From Vicia villosa (lineage: Eukaryota > Streptophyta > Magnoliopsida > Fabales > Fabaceae): a stretch of 64,000 bases of DNA. The translations under genes were made by a program, and so were the position numbers. Shown piece by piece: positions 33,844 through 45,165 of the stretch (the first letter of the stretch is position 1; each line of letters begins with the position of its first letter). Below the pieces are notes generated by a model that was given only the letters and a program-made list of their open reading frames with translations, had not been told where the DNA came from and searched no databases. Location: positions 1 to 64,000 of the forward strand of contig NW_026706265.1 in the NCBI RefSeq assembly GCF_029867415.1. The letters run 5' to 3'.

Positions 33844-36800
33844 TGTCGCTACCGCAAAAAATGAACAGAGTCGCCACTAATATATTTATCCCATAAGGGA
33901 AATGAATACCAGGAAACCTAACTCAGAATAAGAACAAGGTCTTTCGACCAGAGAACAGGGTACGGGAGTCGGTTACGCAAGGGGAAAGTGCTAGCACCCC
34001 TCACGCCCATCGTACTCGTTGGTATCCACCTATGTTTGTTTCTATCTAAAGGGTGTATATCTATGTCTAAAACCTAAATGCAAATGAATGCAAAAGAAAT
34101 ACGGGTAAAAGAAGAAATTATTTACAAGTGTGCTCGCTTAGGCCCCGCGACCCAATGCCTACGTATCCCTTTTAGGAATCAGAGCGACCGTAGTTCGGCT
34201 CAATAGTTTCCATTGGTTTTGTGTTTTTTAGTTGAACAGAGGTTAAGGTCACAATCCACGATGCTCGACCTTTGGAGACTTATACGCCTAATTTTGGAAT
34301 GGACTTAACTTGTTCTTAAGAAGAAAAGAATCTTGGGTTTGTGTTTTTTATGTAACTACATGATGAACAAAACCCAATACAAGGTTTCGCACCACTTCAT
34401 TACTTTGTTTTAATTTGAGCCTTTATTAGGTGTTTTAAATGTTTTTGGTTAGGTATTTTTTAAGGGATTTTACTTTGCGATTTGAATCACATAAAGATGT
34501 ATAATGATCGAGAAACAAATTAGGGAATGAATCCCACTCATTTCTATCCCATTATGTAATGTTCGAGAAATAGATTAGGGAATGAATCCCACTCATTCTC
34601 TCACATTTAGTAGTGATCGAGAAACAAATTAGGGAATGAATCCCACTCATTTCTCTCCCACTAAGTGATTGAGAAACAGATTAGGGAATAAATCCCACTC
34701 ATTTCTCTACCACTTTTAATAAGGTGTGATTCGCATCTCTATTTATTAGTGTTTTAATGTTGAAAAGATAAAGAATGAACAAGGGGAACTAACCTATTCT
34801 CTAATCTAATTTATTCTAATTCCTATTTAAGGACTAACCTAACATCTAAAGGGAATTATACTAATATTATAATAAAATTCTATCGCTATGTCAATCAAGT
34901 GAAATTATTTACCAGGAGGTATTAGACTAAACAATTATATACAAAAAAGAAATTCAAGTAAAAAGAGAAGAAAAATGATTTAAAATTCTACTTCAGGTCT
35001 TAGCACATTTAAATACTTCTAAAAGTATACACAAAAAGAAACTATGGTTATTGCTTAAATGCAAATCAAATTATGGACTAAATTCACATGATTAACCATT
35101 TAGAAACACACACTAATCGGGTAGACAAAACCTAATGAAAATCTAATCAAAACATGGAATTGAACTTTTATTTTTTATACACAACATGATATAGGAGTCT
35201 ACTGATATCACACAAAAAATGGCAAGTAAATTCTACTCCTAAGGCATTTAACCAAATTATCTTGGAAAACATACTAAACATAAAAGTAAAATGAACACAT
35301 GTGAGAAAATGATTTATTAAAAATAGTAAACTAATTTCTAAAAATCTACAAAAAAAAATACTAAAAATATTTACACACAGAATTCTACCTAAAACCTATT
35401 TTTTGTTTATTTTTAATTTCATTTAAAACTGATTCGTGAATCAAAAAGTAGAAGGGAAACAAAACTGAAATAAAAGAAAGTTTAGAGCAAGCAGGGGTGT
35501 ATTAGTAAAAATTATTTGAACTAAATTTTAGTGTTGGCACACTTGGGCTTCAAAACCTTGGGGTGTGGATAGGAGATGGCGCTAGGCCCAACTGCTCACG
35601 TGGCCCAGACCAACACATACCATTTTATTTTCTTTGTTTCAATTATTATTCTTCAGCATGTTATTTATTATTTACCATGGTTTTTATGAACAAATAAAAT
35701 GTAAATGGGCATGTCACAAAATATCAATGGTTCAGCTTCATCATTTAAGCCAGAAAGGACAAAATAGAAAACCAGACCCAATCACCAAGTGCCAACGCGT
35801 TACAATCATTATTTGAAAATAAAATAAAGCAAGAAAGTTGGAAATGGGACCAATGAAGCTTGACAACTCAGCTTGGCCGTCAAAAGAGAAGGAGAATGAC
35901 AGACGCCGGAGATTCCACTCTGGTCGTCTTCTCCGGTGGTGCTCCACCGTAGCTGCGACCTAACACGCCCAGAAATGATTATCTCCACCACCATCCGACT
36001 CGGTTTTTCACGTTGGATTCATATTCGGGCTCTATTTTCCTTAAGTCTTCCTCTAAATCACTAACTGAACACAAATCTAAAACCCTAACATGAATAAACC
36101 CCATGAAAAACAAAACTATTTACACCGATCAACTCCTTGTGGTACACAGAGCTCACATACATCATTAGGAAACATTAAGAGCGAAAACACCGTCATCTAT
36201 TCACTGATCAAAATCGGCAAAGAATCTTAAACCATTTCATGCTTTAATCCAGGTATAAACATGCTAAGAACGTTCCCATTACTTACCTGAAAAAATTTCG
36301 AGTTAATTGGACGAGAGAGAAACTCCACAGCTGCCGCTTCCTAACCTTCGATCTTTAATTAAACCTTCGATGAACTCAATCCTCTGAGGAATAAACTCAG
36401 AGATCTTGGACTATGCTATTGCAACCGAATCTTGGAGATGATCATCAACATGATGAAGATGGTGAGAGATATTTGAAGATTCTATTGGATGAGAAATAAA
36501 CTCATCTTGTGGAAATTCTCGAAACTGTTATCGTGAACATGAATTTATAAGGCTCTCGTAATGCTCTTAAATTGGCTTCTAATATGGCGCATCATGTGTT
36601 TGTTAAATTGCTTGCGCATGCCCAACAATTTTTCCCAGCAACTTGACTTGCATAAGTTTGAATTATAGAACTTCACCTCTCCATATCTTTTGATCTAAAC
36701 ATCCAATCAAAAAACTTCCAACTACAAAGTTGTTGTATGCCATGAATGGAACAACTTTCGTGTTGAGACTTTCCTGAAAAAATGCCCTGAGATACGTGTA

Positions 36801-37510
36801 ATCTTGGCATGAAGTGAGCTGCCCAACCAATTTTCAAATTCCTACAAAAATTCTAAGTCTAGAGACTTTCTTCTTTTGGAAATTTCCGCTTTCCACTAAC
36901 TTTCCTTTTTTGGCAATTTTACATTTTCTTGATTTTATTTTACTTTGTTGACTTTTCTTGACCAATTTTCATCCAAAGTTCAAAATTGGACAGTTGACCT
37001 TGACTTTGACCAAAAGGTCAACTGTTCTGATTTTTCCGATTCCAGATGAATTTTTCTGATTAATCTGTTTCCGATATAATTCTCCATCAGTTTTTAACCA
37101 AAGAAGCTCCAATGAATATTTCTTCAGGATTACCACCTTTCATACTCAAAATCACCTCCTGATTAACTTTTGACCAAAAAGTCAATAGGGTTGACTTTGG
37201 TCGAAAGCCCTAATCTTGGACATCCTGATGAACCTGAGATTTGTATCTTTTAACCAGAGCTTTGACTCGGAGAGAATGAAACCCCGATTTTAGGAGTATG
37301 TCAAGGGAGATAATCCTTTTCAGTAAGACTTCAGATCTGATTCTTCTCAACCAAGAATTTCCTCAACCTCAGCCCCCCTTTGTTAATTTTCTTGAACAGT
37401 AACTGTGATATGGATGAATGCATTGAATGGATGACCTACATGAGGTATGCACATGGATGTGATGTGAAAGCCAATTGGGTAATAAATAAGTGGGCAAATT
37501 TTGAGGTGCA
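33844..37510 (-). repeat. LTR B of E3, 3.67 kb, lacking its TATA region
   Basis: It begins TGTCGCTACCGC and ends GAGGTGCA and is co-linear with LTR A. At 36541 about 1.0 kb of LTR A is missing, with TGA shared at both breakpoints; the lost piece includes the TATA box. The frames repeated in both LTRs (for example 35634-35816) are LTR sequence, not genes. Confidence 0.8.
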
Positions 37511-38075
37511 ACAGCTGCCCCTATTCAATCTTCTTGAACCTGAATGTACGAACGACACAAGTTTTGGACATGAGAGGTGTAAGTGGATTGAATACCCAAA
37601 AGTACCATCAAAATTTGCATTCTGTGGTAAAGTAAAGAGTGTTGAATATTATCAAGAGATACCATCCAAAGGCGCACTAAACAAATTGCTAACCTTAGTT
37701 AGGCTTGAAAAAGAGACACAACCGTAGAGTGGCTCAACAAGGAAGAAACCATCCGTAGAGGAATCTACCATATTGCTAACCTTAGTTAGACTTTAAAAGA
37801 GAGACACCACTGTAGCGTGACTCGACAAGGAAGAAACCATCCGTAGATGAATCTATCAAACTGCTAACCTTAGTTAGACTATGAAAAAGAGACACATCTG
37901 TAGCGTGGCTCGACAAGGAAGAAACCATCCGTAGATGAATCTATCAAACTGCTAACCTTAGTTAGACTTTGAAAAAGAAGACACAGTTATAGTGTGGCTC
38001 CACAAGGAAGAAACCATCCGTAGATGAATCTACCAAACTGCTAACCTTAGTTAGACTTTGAAAAAGAAGACACAA
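37511..38075 (-). repeat. Truncated copy of the E3 3' region beyond LTR B
   Basis: Matches 26717-27280, including the polypurine-like site and 4-5 units of the 88-bp tandem repeat (near 37684, 37772, 37861, 37950 and 38038). It stops inside a unit at about 38075, where E4 sequence resumes. Confidence 0.75.
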
Positions 38076-38780
38076 GCGTATCAGAGTCATCCTCCAGAAA
38101 GTAACTCTCTGTGTCCAGTGCCTCCTGGTGCACCCAGACCCGCTAAGGCACCTCTTGCCGGGCTGGAGGAGTTGAAGACGACGAGCCAGATGCCGTCGGG
38201 CGAGTCTCTTTGGCCATTTTTCACCTGAAACATAGGGGAAACAGTGAATTCGACAGTTAAATCAAATCCACCCTTCCACCATTGTCCAGAGTGAAAGGGA
38301 ACACCTACGGCCCAGAGACCAGAAAAATTGCGTCCTTGCCTCCCCCCGTAACCACAAATACCGAGCCAGAAGAAACTCGCGCCCGGGAAAAGGGCAAAAA
38401 CGCAGGACCTCTAACTACGACGATGGATTATAAAGAAGAACACACTAAAGAGTATAATCGAACGCTTATCAACAATACGGAAAGCCAAAATCTAAAATAC
38501 GACAAAACACGCTCATGAACGACGGAAGAACCTCCTATCCCCACCATACGCCACTGCGTTCATCATCTACGTTCATCAAAAAATCTTCCTAAAAGCTTAC
38601 CCTAACCACATGCAATCGATTCTAAGTAAAGATCAAAACATAAAAATGCAGAAAGCAAGGATCATAGGTTAAACTTACAGTTACGATTTTGGTGAAGAAC
38701 TGAAAAATCTGCAACAAACACCACTACAGGAGAAAAGAATCGACGGAGGGAGAACGAAGCAAATGAAGTTGGAAAGTTTG
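38076..38780 (-). pseudogene. Antisense gene of E4, first exons
   Basis: On the minus strand a TATA box (38809-38801) is followed by a donor GTAAGT at 38678, an acceptor TTTCAG at 38225 and an ATG at 38217 that opens MAKETRPTASGSSSS, then a stop after RQEVP. The layout (short first exon, 454-bp intron, Ser-rich N-terminus) parallels E5 (10-base coding first exon, 319-bp intron, Ser/Asp-rich N-terminus). The main coding part of the exon is absent at the E3 junction and the tail is at 18006-19369. Confidence 0.55.
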
Positions 38781-38800
38781 GAAAAATGGGGGTTGTTCTT

Positions 38801-38809
38801 TATTTATAG
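38801..38809 (-). promoter_or_regulatory. TATA box of the E4 antisense gene
   Basis: Minus-strand CTATAAATA followed by AAG, about 120 bases upstream of the GTAAGT donor. Position matches the TATA box upstream of the E5 antisense gene. Confidence 0.5.
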
Positions 38810-39079
38810 GCAATTCAAGTCCCCACACGCACCGCACGTGCTAGACTATGCAGAGGGATGGTCATCATTAACCCTACTGCCTAGGTAATTGACTGCCTAT
38901 CATTTCGCATTTAATGCAATGTTTTCAATCACCAACTTTTCGTAAACAACACGCTTCTGCATCCCCGACCTGACCCTTCCTCTCCTCGAAAATAAAAGGC
39001 CTATCTCCCTCAGATAGACAGGTCACGGACCCTCAGATCTACTTCCTATAAGTCGTTACTCCTCTAACCGGAAGCACCG

Positions 39080-39093
39080 ACTTGGGGGGCTCC
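39080..39093 (+). promoter_or_regulatory. Polypurine tract of E4
   Basis: ACTTGGGGGGCTCC directly abuts the TG of the 3' LTR; the same string occurs in E5. Confidence 0.75.
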
Positions 39094-39507
39094 TGATCTG
39101 GACCGGCCCAATCCAATCAATTGGGTCACTCCCGCCTTCGGCCCAATACGCGTCAAAGCGCACGTGGTGGATTACATCCGACCAGACTGGGCAAACGGGC
39201 CAAATAACCGACCACAAGGATCCCATGTGCTCAGTGAACAATCAATCCACGCGTCTCCTGAATATTCGCCCCAGAAGGAGGAGTCTAATCCGCTCGCCAA
39301 AACATCTTATAAATAGCCCTCTACATACAGAGGGCAGGGTAATCTTTTTCTTACCACTAAGACCCTATTATTTTGTTGTACCCTGTGGAATACATACTAA
39401 CTTTGGCATCGGAGTGCCTTGCAGGTACAACACCCTTTTTCCATATTCGTCACCCCGAAGTTCAAGCCTTCATTGTTGCTGGCCATCTGATCTGCTCGGT
39501 AAGATCA
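39094..39507 (+). repeat. 3' LTR of E4, 414 bp
   Basis: The ends form the inverted pair TGATCT...AGATCA. A TATA box (CTTATAAATAG, 39306-39316) is followed by a G-rich leader. Only one LTR is in the window, so the right border rests on the inverted ends. Confidence 0.75.
39306..39316 (+). promoter_or_regulatory. TATA box in the E4 LTR
   Basis: CTTATAAATAG about 212 bases into the LTR, on the coding strand of E4. Confidence 0.55.
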
Positions 39508-39540
39508 GTTGTTGTTATAGTAGTTGTTAGTGGTTGCTTG

Positions 39541-39620
39541 TAGGGATGTCAATGAGGCGGGGCGGGTGCCGGGGGGGAAGGTATATTCCCATCACAATCC
39601 CCGTCCTCGAATCTTTCACA
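39541..39620 (+). mobile_element. Possible end of a hAT-like element
   Basis: TAGGGATGTCAATGAGGCGG followed by G-rich then CCCCGTCC sequence resembles the common plant hAT-type end that starts TAGGGATGGCAA. The opposite end is not found; the AT microsatellite follows. Confidence 0.3.
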
Positions 39621-39624
39621 TATA

Positions 39625-40185
<561 letters not shown>

Positions 40186-40258
40186 CATATAGAATAATAT
40201 TTAGAATAATATTTTTGGTAAGATTATACTTTTGTGAAAATTTTTAATATTAATAATA

Positions 40259-40524
40259 GGGTTAAATTACTTGCAACCCTGCAATAGTAGCGAGATTTAA
40301 TTTACCCCTTTTAAAAAAAAATTTGATTTACCCCTGTAATATTTGGGCACCCCAAGTGTGTAAAAACGAGGGTGGTAAATGAAAAAAAATAAATTTACAG
40401 GGAATATTTTTCCATCTTAAATAGTAAAAGACTTACCATTTTAATATGATAGAAGGTAATTCAATTTTTTTTAAAGGGAAAATCAAATCTCGCTACTATT
40501 GCAGGGGTGAAAGCCATTTAACCT
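40259..40524. mobile_element. TIR element with 9-bp target duplication (MULE-like MITE)
   Basis: The ends GGGTTAAAT and ATTTAACCT are inverted, and the arms continue (GCAATAGTAGCGAGATTT in both). TTAATAATA occurs immediately outside each end (40250-40258 and 40525-40533). A 9-bp duplication with long TIRs is typical of Mutator-like elements. No ORF. Confidence 0.72.
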
Positions 40525-40533
40525 TTAATAATA

Positions 40534-41221
40534 ATAGCAAAGATTCTATAATTATTAAATCTTAAGTGTTTAATAAATTTGATAGTTGACATTCATAATT
40601 AATTCCTGTTTCTCAATTTAATATTTTCTATTAATAGTAAAAAATTATTTTATTTTTTCAGTATGAATATATTTCTTTATTAAAAGGATATAATTTTCAA
40701 AATATGAATAACTCAACTTATTATTATATTATTTAGTTTAAAATACTTTACATTAATTAATAATATTTTACGACTAATCACTTTCAAATTAACCAAATTT
40801 AATAAATTTGTATTCAATAAATTTCTTTTTTTATCCGACTATTTTAGTTAGGGGAACAATTCAGACATCAAGTATTTTCTTCCGCATCCAAGTAGTTACG
40901 GCGAATCAAAATGTGATACTCTTTAGCTACCAAGTCCAACACTAACCACTGAAACCATTAAAGATTTGTAATAAATTTCCATTATATATAAATATGTAAT
41001 GTTTTTAATGTAAAATATTTATTATTAATTGATTATGAAATTACTAGCACTATTAATAGCAAAATTAAATATTTTATTAATATTCTTATAAAAAATCTAT
41101 TAAAATTAGTACTGTTTTCTTTACTAAACAAAACAATAGCCACATTTCTTTTTTTCTGGGCAACATAATTATATTTATAAAATGCAAATTTTTATTTTTT
41201 TCAATATTAATATATTACGAT
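40534..41221. other. AT-rich intergenic DNA left of E5
   Basis: No gene, repeat or element ends are recognised. The last five bases (ACGAT) are the E5 target duplication. Confidence 0.6.
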
Positions 41222-41782
41222 TGATCGTACCTGATCAGAAGAATCGTCGTAGGCTGCTCGGACTGGATCTTCTAGGAAGGAGGAGGAGGGGGGGGTGTAC
41301 CTGCAAGGTACTCCAATGCCAAAGTAAGTTGACGAGCAGAGGAGCGCAAGTACTAGCTAAAGTGAGTAAGAATTGAATACCTGACCCTCTAGTTGAAGAG
41401 GGTATATATAGCCCCCAGCGCTGGGCCATGATCTCGCTATTGGGTTGGATTCCCAAGCCCAACTAGGAGACTGCCAGGTTTCCTGAGCGGAAATATCGGA
41501 GGTGCGTGTATGCCCTCTGTCCTGGTTAACCGCTCCGAAGTCCAAGGGAAGACGCGGTCTTTTAGGAGCCACGTGGGATCCGAGTTATTCGGAGGATTGG
41601 ATATGAAGGAGCCCTGCGCGGAGCAGGGTCCTCGGCAAGGATGATGTCCGGGGGAGAATGAACGCCGAGCGCGGTGTTGGTGCCGAGCAAGGCGTGTCGG
41701 AAGGCCATGAACTATACATGGGCCTCTGAGGCTTATTGGGTCGAAAGCGGTGTTGGGCCTAGCCTTGGCCCAGTCCAGAACA
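41222..41782 (-). repeat. 3' LTR of E5
   Basis: TGATCGTACC...CCAGAACA in + orientation, 561 bp. The TATA-like GTATATATAG is at 41402-41411. Identical by eye to the right LTR. Confidence 0.95.
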
Positions 41783-41797
41783 GGAGCCCCCCAAGTC
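41783..41797 (-). promoter_or_regulatory. Polypurine tract of E5
   Basis: Minus-strand GACTTGGGGGGCTCC abuts the 3' LTR and matches E4. Confidence 0.8.
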
Positions 41798-42031
41798 GGA
41801 GTTTTCCGGTTAAGAAACTGTGACTTTGCTTCTACGCTCGGACCCTCATTTCTCGTGGTTGCTCGGTGGATCGGTCCTCGTTACATATACGCGCTCGGAG
41901 GAGAGTCCAGTGGTGGGCGAAACGTCGCGCGTGGGAACCACGCGCTGACGTGGCATAGGCATTGATGGCCTAGGGTCTAGGAGGCAGCGCCTGTCAGGAG
42001 AGGTGACGCTTCGCCTTCCGAGCCTTTTTCC

Positions 42032-42040
42032 CTATAAAAG
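42032..42040 (+). promoter_or_regulatory. TATA box of the E5 antisense gene
   Basis: CTATAAAAG followed by GGGG, 150 bases upstream of the ATG at 42188, outside the LTR and on the strand opposite to gag-pol. Transcription is expected near 42063-42070. A TGACGTGGCA motif (bZIP-type ACGT core) lies upstream near 41946. Confidence 0.65.
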
Positions 42041-42187
42041 GGGGCGAATTCTCTCATAAGGGAATTTTCCTTTCTCTATTTATCTGCTCGGCTTCGATCA
42101 AGGGTTCCTCGGGAGGCATAATTTCTCAGCTCGTTCGTCATATCAAGATCGTTGCTTAGCGAAGGATTCTCCCCGGCCATCTACATC

Positions 42188-44479
42188 ATGTCTGCAAGTA
42201 AGTTCGTTTAGCCTGTCGTTGCTTTACTACTTTTCATAGAACTTGTGTTTCGCTTTCGAGGTCTTCGCCATCGTCATCCTCCCCGGGTTATCCAAGCGAT
42301 GCCCGGGGTCGGTGTGGGTTGGCAGGCCGTAGTACGTTGGCGTTAAGATAAGCTTTCCGATTGTCGTGTCATCTGTGAGTCCTCGGCTGACGAGCGTTGT
42401 TCCTCGATGGGGTTTGGCCGGGGGCTCCGCTGCTCCTGCTCTACCCTTTCGCTTGTCTTGCGGTGGAAGGGTGGATTTGATAGACTATCGAATTCACTTC
42501 TCCCTTCTGCGTGCAGGTGAATCAGATTCGAGCGCTTCCTCAAGAACTGGCTCGGACACCGACTCGACGACCAGTGATTCCGACAGCTCGACGGCAACTA
42601 GTTCCGACGTCGAAATTATTGAGGAAGAGGGCACTCCCTCGGCCGAAGGCGTTCACACGGGATCCCCTGGTTCGAATGCCGAGGGAGGGGTTTCCCCTAT
42701 GCCGTTATTCAGTTATGAACATACCGTTGCGCCCGATTGGATAGCCGAGGAGGCTCTGTCTGTTGTTTCTCGGTATACCGCGTCTCTGGATGGGGCGTTT
42801 ACAGAAATTGAGGTCCTGGGGGAAGGTGATCCGCCCAATTATCAAATAGGTTGCCCGTCTCCAGAGGAACGCATATGTTCTCGGTTTGCCGGGGACGGAT
42901 TTGCGATGTACGATTACGTGTTTAGGGAGCTCGGCTTCCGGTTACCCTTCTCTGATTTTCAGGTTTCGGTCATGGCGTTTCTATCTCTGGCACCGTCCCA
43001 AATTCATCCGAATGCCTTTGCCTTTATGCGGGCATTCGAGATTGTTTGTGATTATTTGGGTATAGGTGCGACGTCTGCGTTGTTCGGAAGGTGTTTTCGT
43101 GTTCAACGGCAGGCGTCAAACGGGCGGTATAGCTGGGTTTCGTTCAGGAACGCCGAGCGTAAACTCTTCGGAATGTATACTGACTCCGTGAAGGGTTTTA
43201 AGGATCGATACTTCGTTGTCCGCCCCCTAAGTCCAACGGCCTATTCTTCGGTGTCGGATATGGTGGCCGAGCGGGATGCCGAGGGGGAGATAGTAAGGGA
43301 TGAACATGGGCAAGAAGTAAAGGAGTTCTGCACGACGTTTCCGTTTTTCTGGTGGAAGGGTCATTTTGCGTCTCCTCCGAAATACTACGCTTGGGAGGAC
43401 GATGACTTGGATGAGCAAGACCGGGAGTCGTACTCGGTCCTCTGCAAATATGTAGATAGCTTTACCCTGTCTCGTTGGGTGACGAGGAATGGAGATCCCA
43501 TACTGAACGAGGACGGGGTGCCGATCACGGAGCAGCGGCCTATTAATACCAAGGCTTTGCTAGCTTGTCGGACTCCCGAGGAGACCTGGGCGTTGTTAGG
43601 TTGTGTCTATTCCCCTTGCTTTGTGATCTCTGTCCGGTATTTTGCTAACTCGTTTATTTTTTCTTTGCAGAGGCTATGCCGGAGAAGGAGGATAATATCC
43701 TGAAACAAGCATTGGATGCGAGGAAGAATCAGAAGAAGAGGAACCAGGGTACCGGAGCTGGAGAGAACTCAGGCTCGGCAGGCTCCCCTCACAAGATTCA
43801 TGTCGACGAGAGGTTACCCAAGAGACCTCGTGCTTCCGAGGGGGGACGTCCGGATCAGTCGAACCTGGGTCCCGGGCGCGCCTTCGTGTTGCCTTCTTGC
43901 TACAAGGATGGAGGCTATTTTGAGAAGTTCCCCTTGGCTACCTCACCGGATGAAGCTCGTCGGATCAGTGATATGGATCCCCCGTCTCTTCAGAAACAGT
44001 TGGCGTGCGACAGTGCCGCCGTGGTGAGGGTCTTGGAGATGGCCCAAGTGTTGGCTAGTGGAGGTTCGGGCTCGACCGAGGCCCTGAAGGAGGCCGAGGC
44101 GGCTAAGAAGATGGCCGAGGACAAGGTGAAGACCATGGAGGTCGAGCGCAAGGAGTTGAGGAAGAAGGTCGATGCGGCCCTGAAGCAGAAAGATGCGGAG
44201 GTCGCGGCTGAGAAGAAGAAGCTGGCTGACCTTCGACTCGAATGGGCTCCCTCGGCTGACGAGTCGCCGGATGTGGCAGCTCTGAAGTCCAGGGCTGAGT
44301 TTGCGGAGAAGATAGAAAGCCTGAAGATAAGCCTGGCCGACATGGCCGACGTCGGTTTCGAGCGTGCTCTTAACCAGCTGAGGCTTCTGAACCCTGGTTT
44401 GAAGGAGGATAATGTCGGGCTCTCTTCGAGGATCGTAGATGGCGTGTTGGTGCCCGAGTCCCCGGGGAGTGAAGAGTAG
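42188..44479 (+). CDS. Spliced antisense gene of E5, 633-aa product (PF04195-like)
   Basis: Predicted exons are 42188-42197, 42517-43599 and 43671-44479. The introns have GTAAGT...TGCAG (42198-42516) and GTTGTG...TTTGCAG (43600-43670) borders, and the spliced length (1,902 bases) is an exact multiple of three. The product starts MSASESDSS, has a Ser/Thr/Asp-rich acidic N-terminus (to about residue 60), a globular middle (YVFRELGFRLPFSDF, HPNAFAFMRAFEIVCDYLGI) resembling the putative gypsy-type transposon family PF04195, and a Lys/Glu/Ala-rich coiled coil near the C-terminus. It converges tail-to-tail with the polyprotein. Downstream antisense ORFs are known in Tat elements, but their function is not. 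Splicing is predicted, not shown. Confidence 0.78.
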
Positions 44480-45165
44480 AAAGTGTAGTTCCGGGCCTGC
44501 GTGTCCGTTTTTCTCGGCCTGCGTGCCATTCTTTTTGTTGGGCTATGCCCGGATAATTTTTGGGGCCTGCGTGCCCGGTAATGATTGTAACCTTTGACAT
44601 CGCCGGCCAAGTTGGTCGGCAATTTTAATGTCTTACAATTCTTCTTGCTTATATCTGTTTATTTTTACTTTCGGCGTTATCACTGTATGTTTGTTCTTTT
44701 CGATAACATTCCTGCCGTGCTTGTATGACGAGGTATTTCCTCTGAACTTAAAGTATTTTGCGGTTGTTCTAGGTGACCGATGACTTATGCTCGGACGTGC
44801 CGGAGAGTCACCAGTATACTTGTGATATTATTGGTTTTGTGGGCTATGCTCGACCTAGATTGATTGCCCGGGCGTGTTGAGTACGGGCCGGGTGCGCAGA
44901 GCAGGTATGCGCTTTTAGCGAGCGCGAGACCGCGGTTGCGGCCAAGCGTTCGCGGCGTGAACGATCCCATCGCGAGCTGGGGTTCTGCCATGCAGGTACT
45001 TCCACGGGGGGTCTAGGTGTAGAATCCGCCGAGGGGTCGGTCCGTCTATCCGACGAGAGGAACCGATCGTTGCTGTCGTGGAACACTCACGTCCGTACCG
45101 ACGACGTGGCTCCGTGCCCGTCCGTTACCTGAGTTTGGTCGGGGGCCGGGCGTTTTAGCTTATGT
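44480..45165. other. Spacer between the convergent genes of E5
   Basis: About 690 bases with no supported gene. The GGCCTGCGTGCCCGG motif recurs near 44492, 44518 and 44564. This is likely the shared 3'-flank of both transcription units. Confidence 0.55.

Larger units (their letters stand above)
19370..38075 (-). mobile_element. Decayed Ogre-type element E3 with unusual LTR arrangement
   Basis: The order on the + strand is LTR A (19370-26716), repeat-rich internal DNA, gag remnants (about 31529-32826), leader, primer site (33824-33841), LTR B (33844-37510), and then again the DNA that follows LTR A (37511-38075), truncated. No pro, RT, RNase H or integrase sequence is seen. It lies inside E4, whose antisense gene is interrupted and partly missing across the insertion. 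Terminal motifs (CCCCAAAATTTGCCC inside the TG end) and the tRNA-Arg-like primer site place it with Ogre-like elements. Confidence 0.75.
38076..39507 (+). mobile_element. Tat/Retand-like element E4, right segment with 3' LTR
   Basis: Contains the promoter-proximal part of the E4 antisense gene (minus strand), a polypurine tract (39080-39093) and the 3' LTR (39094-39507). The polypurine string ACTTGGGGGGCTCC is identical to that of E5, linking the two families. The 5' LTR is outside the window, so the target duplication (right side GTTGT, 39508-39512) is untested. Confidence 0.82.

Noticed and set aside
37380..37727. 115-codon frame also seen in part at 26637-26933
   Set aside because: It crosses the LTR edge, the polypurine-like site and the 88-bp repeats; chance opening.
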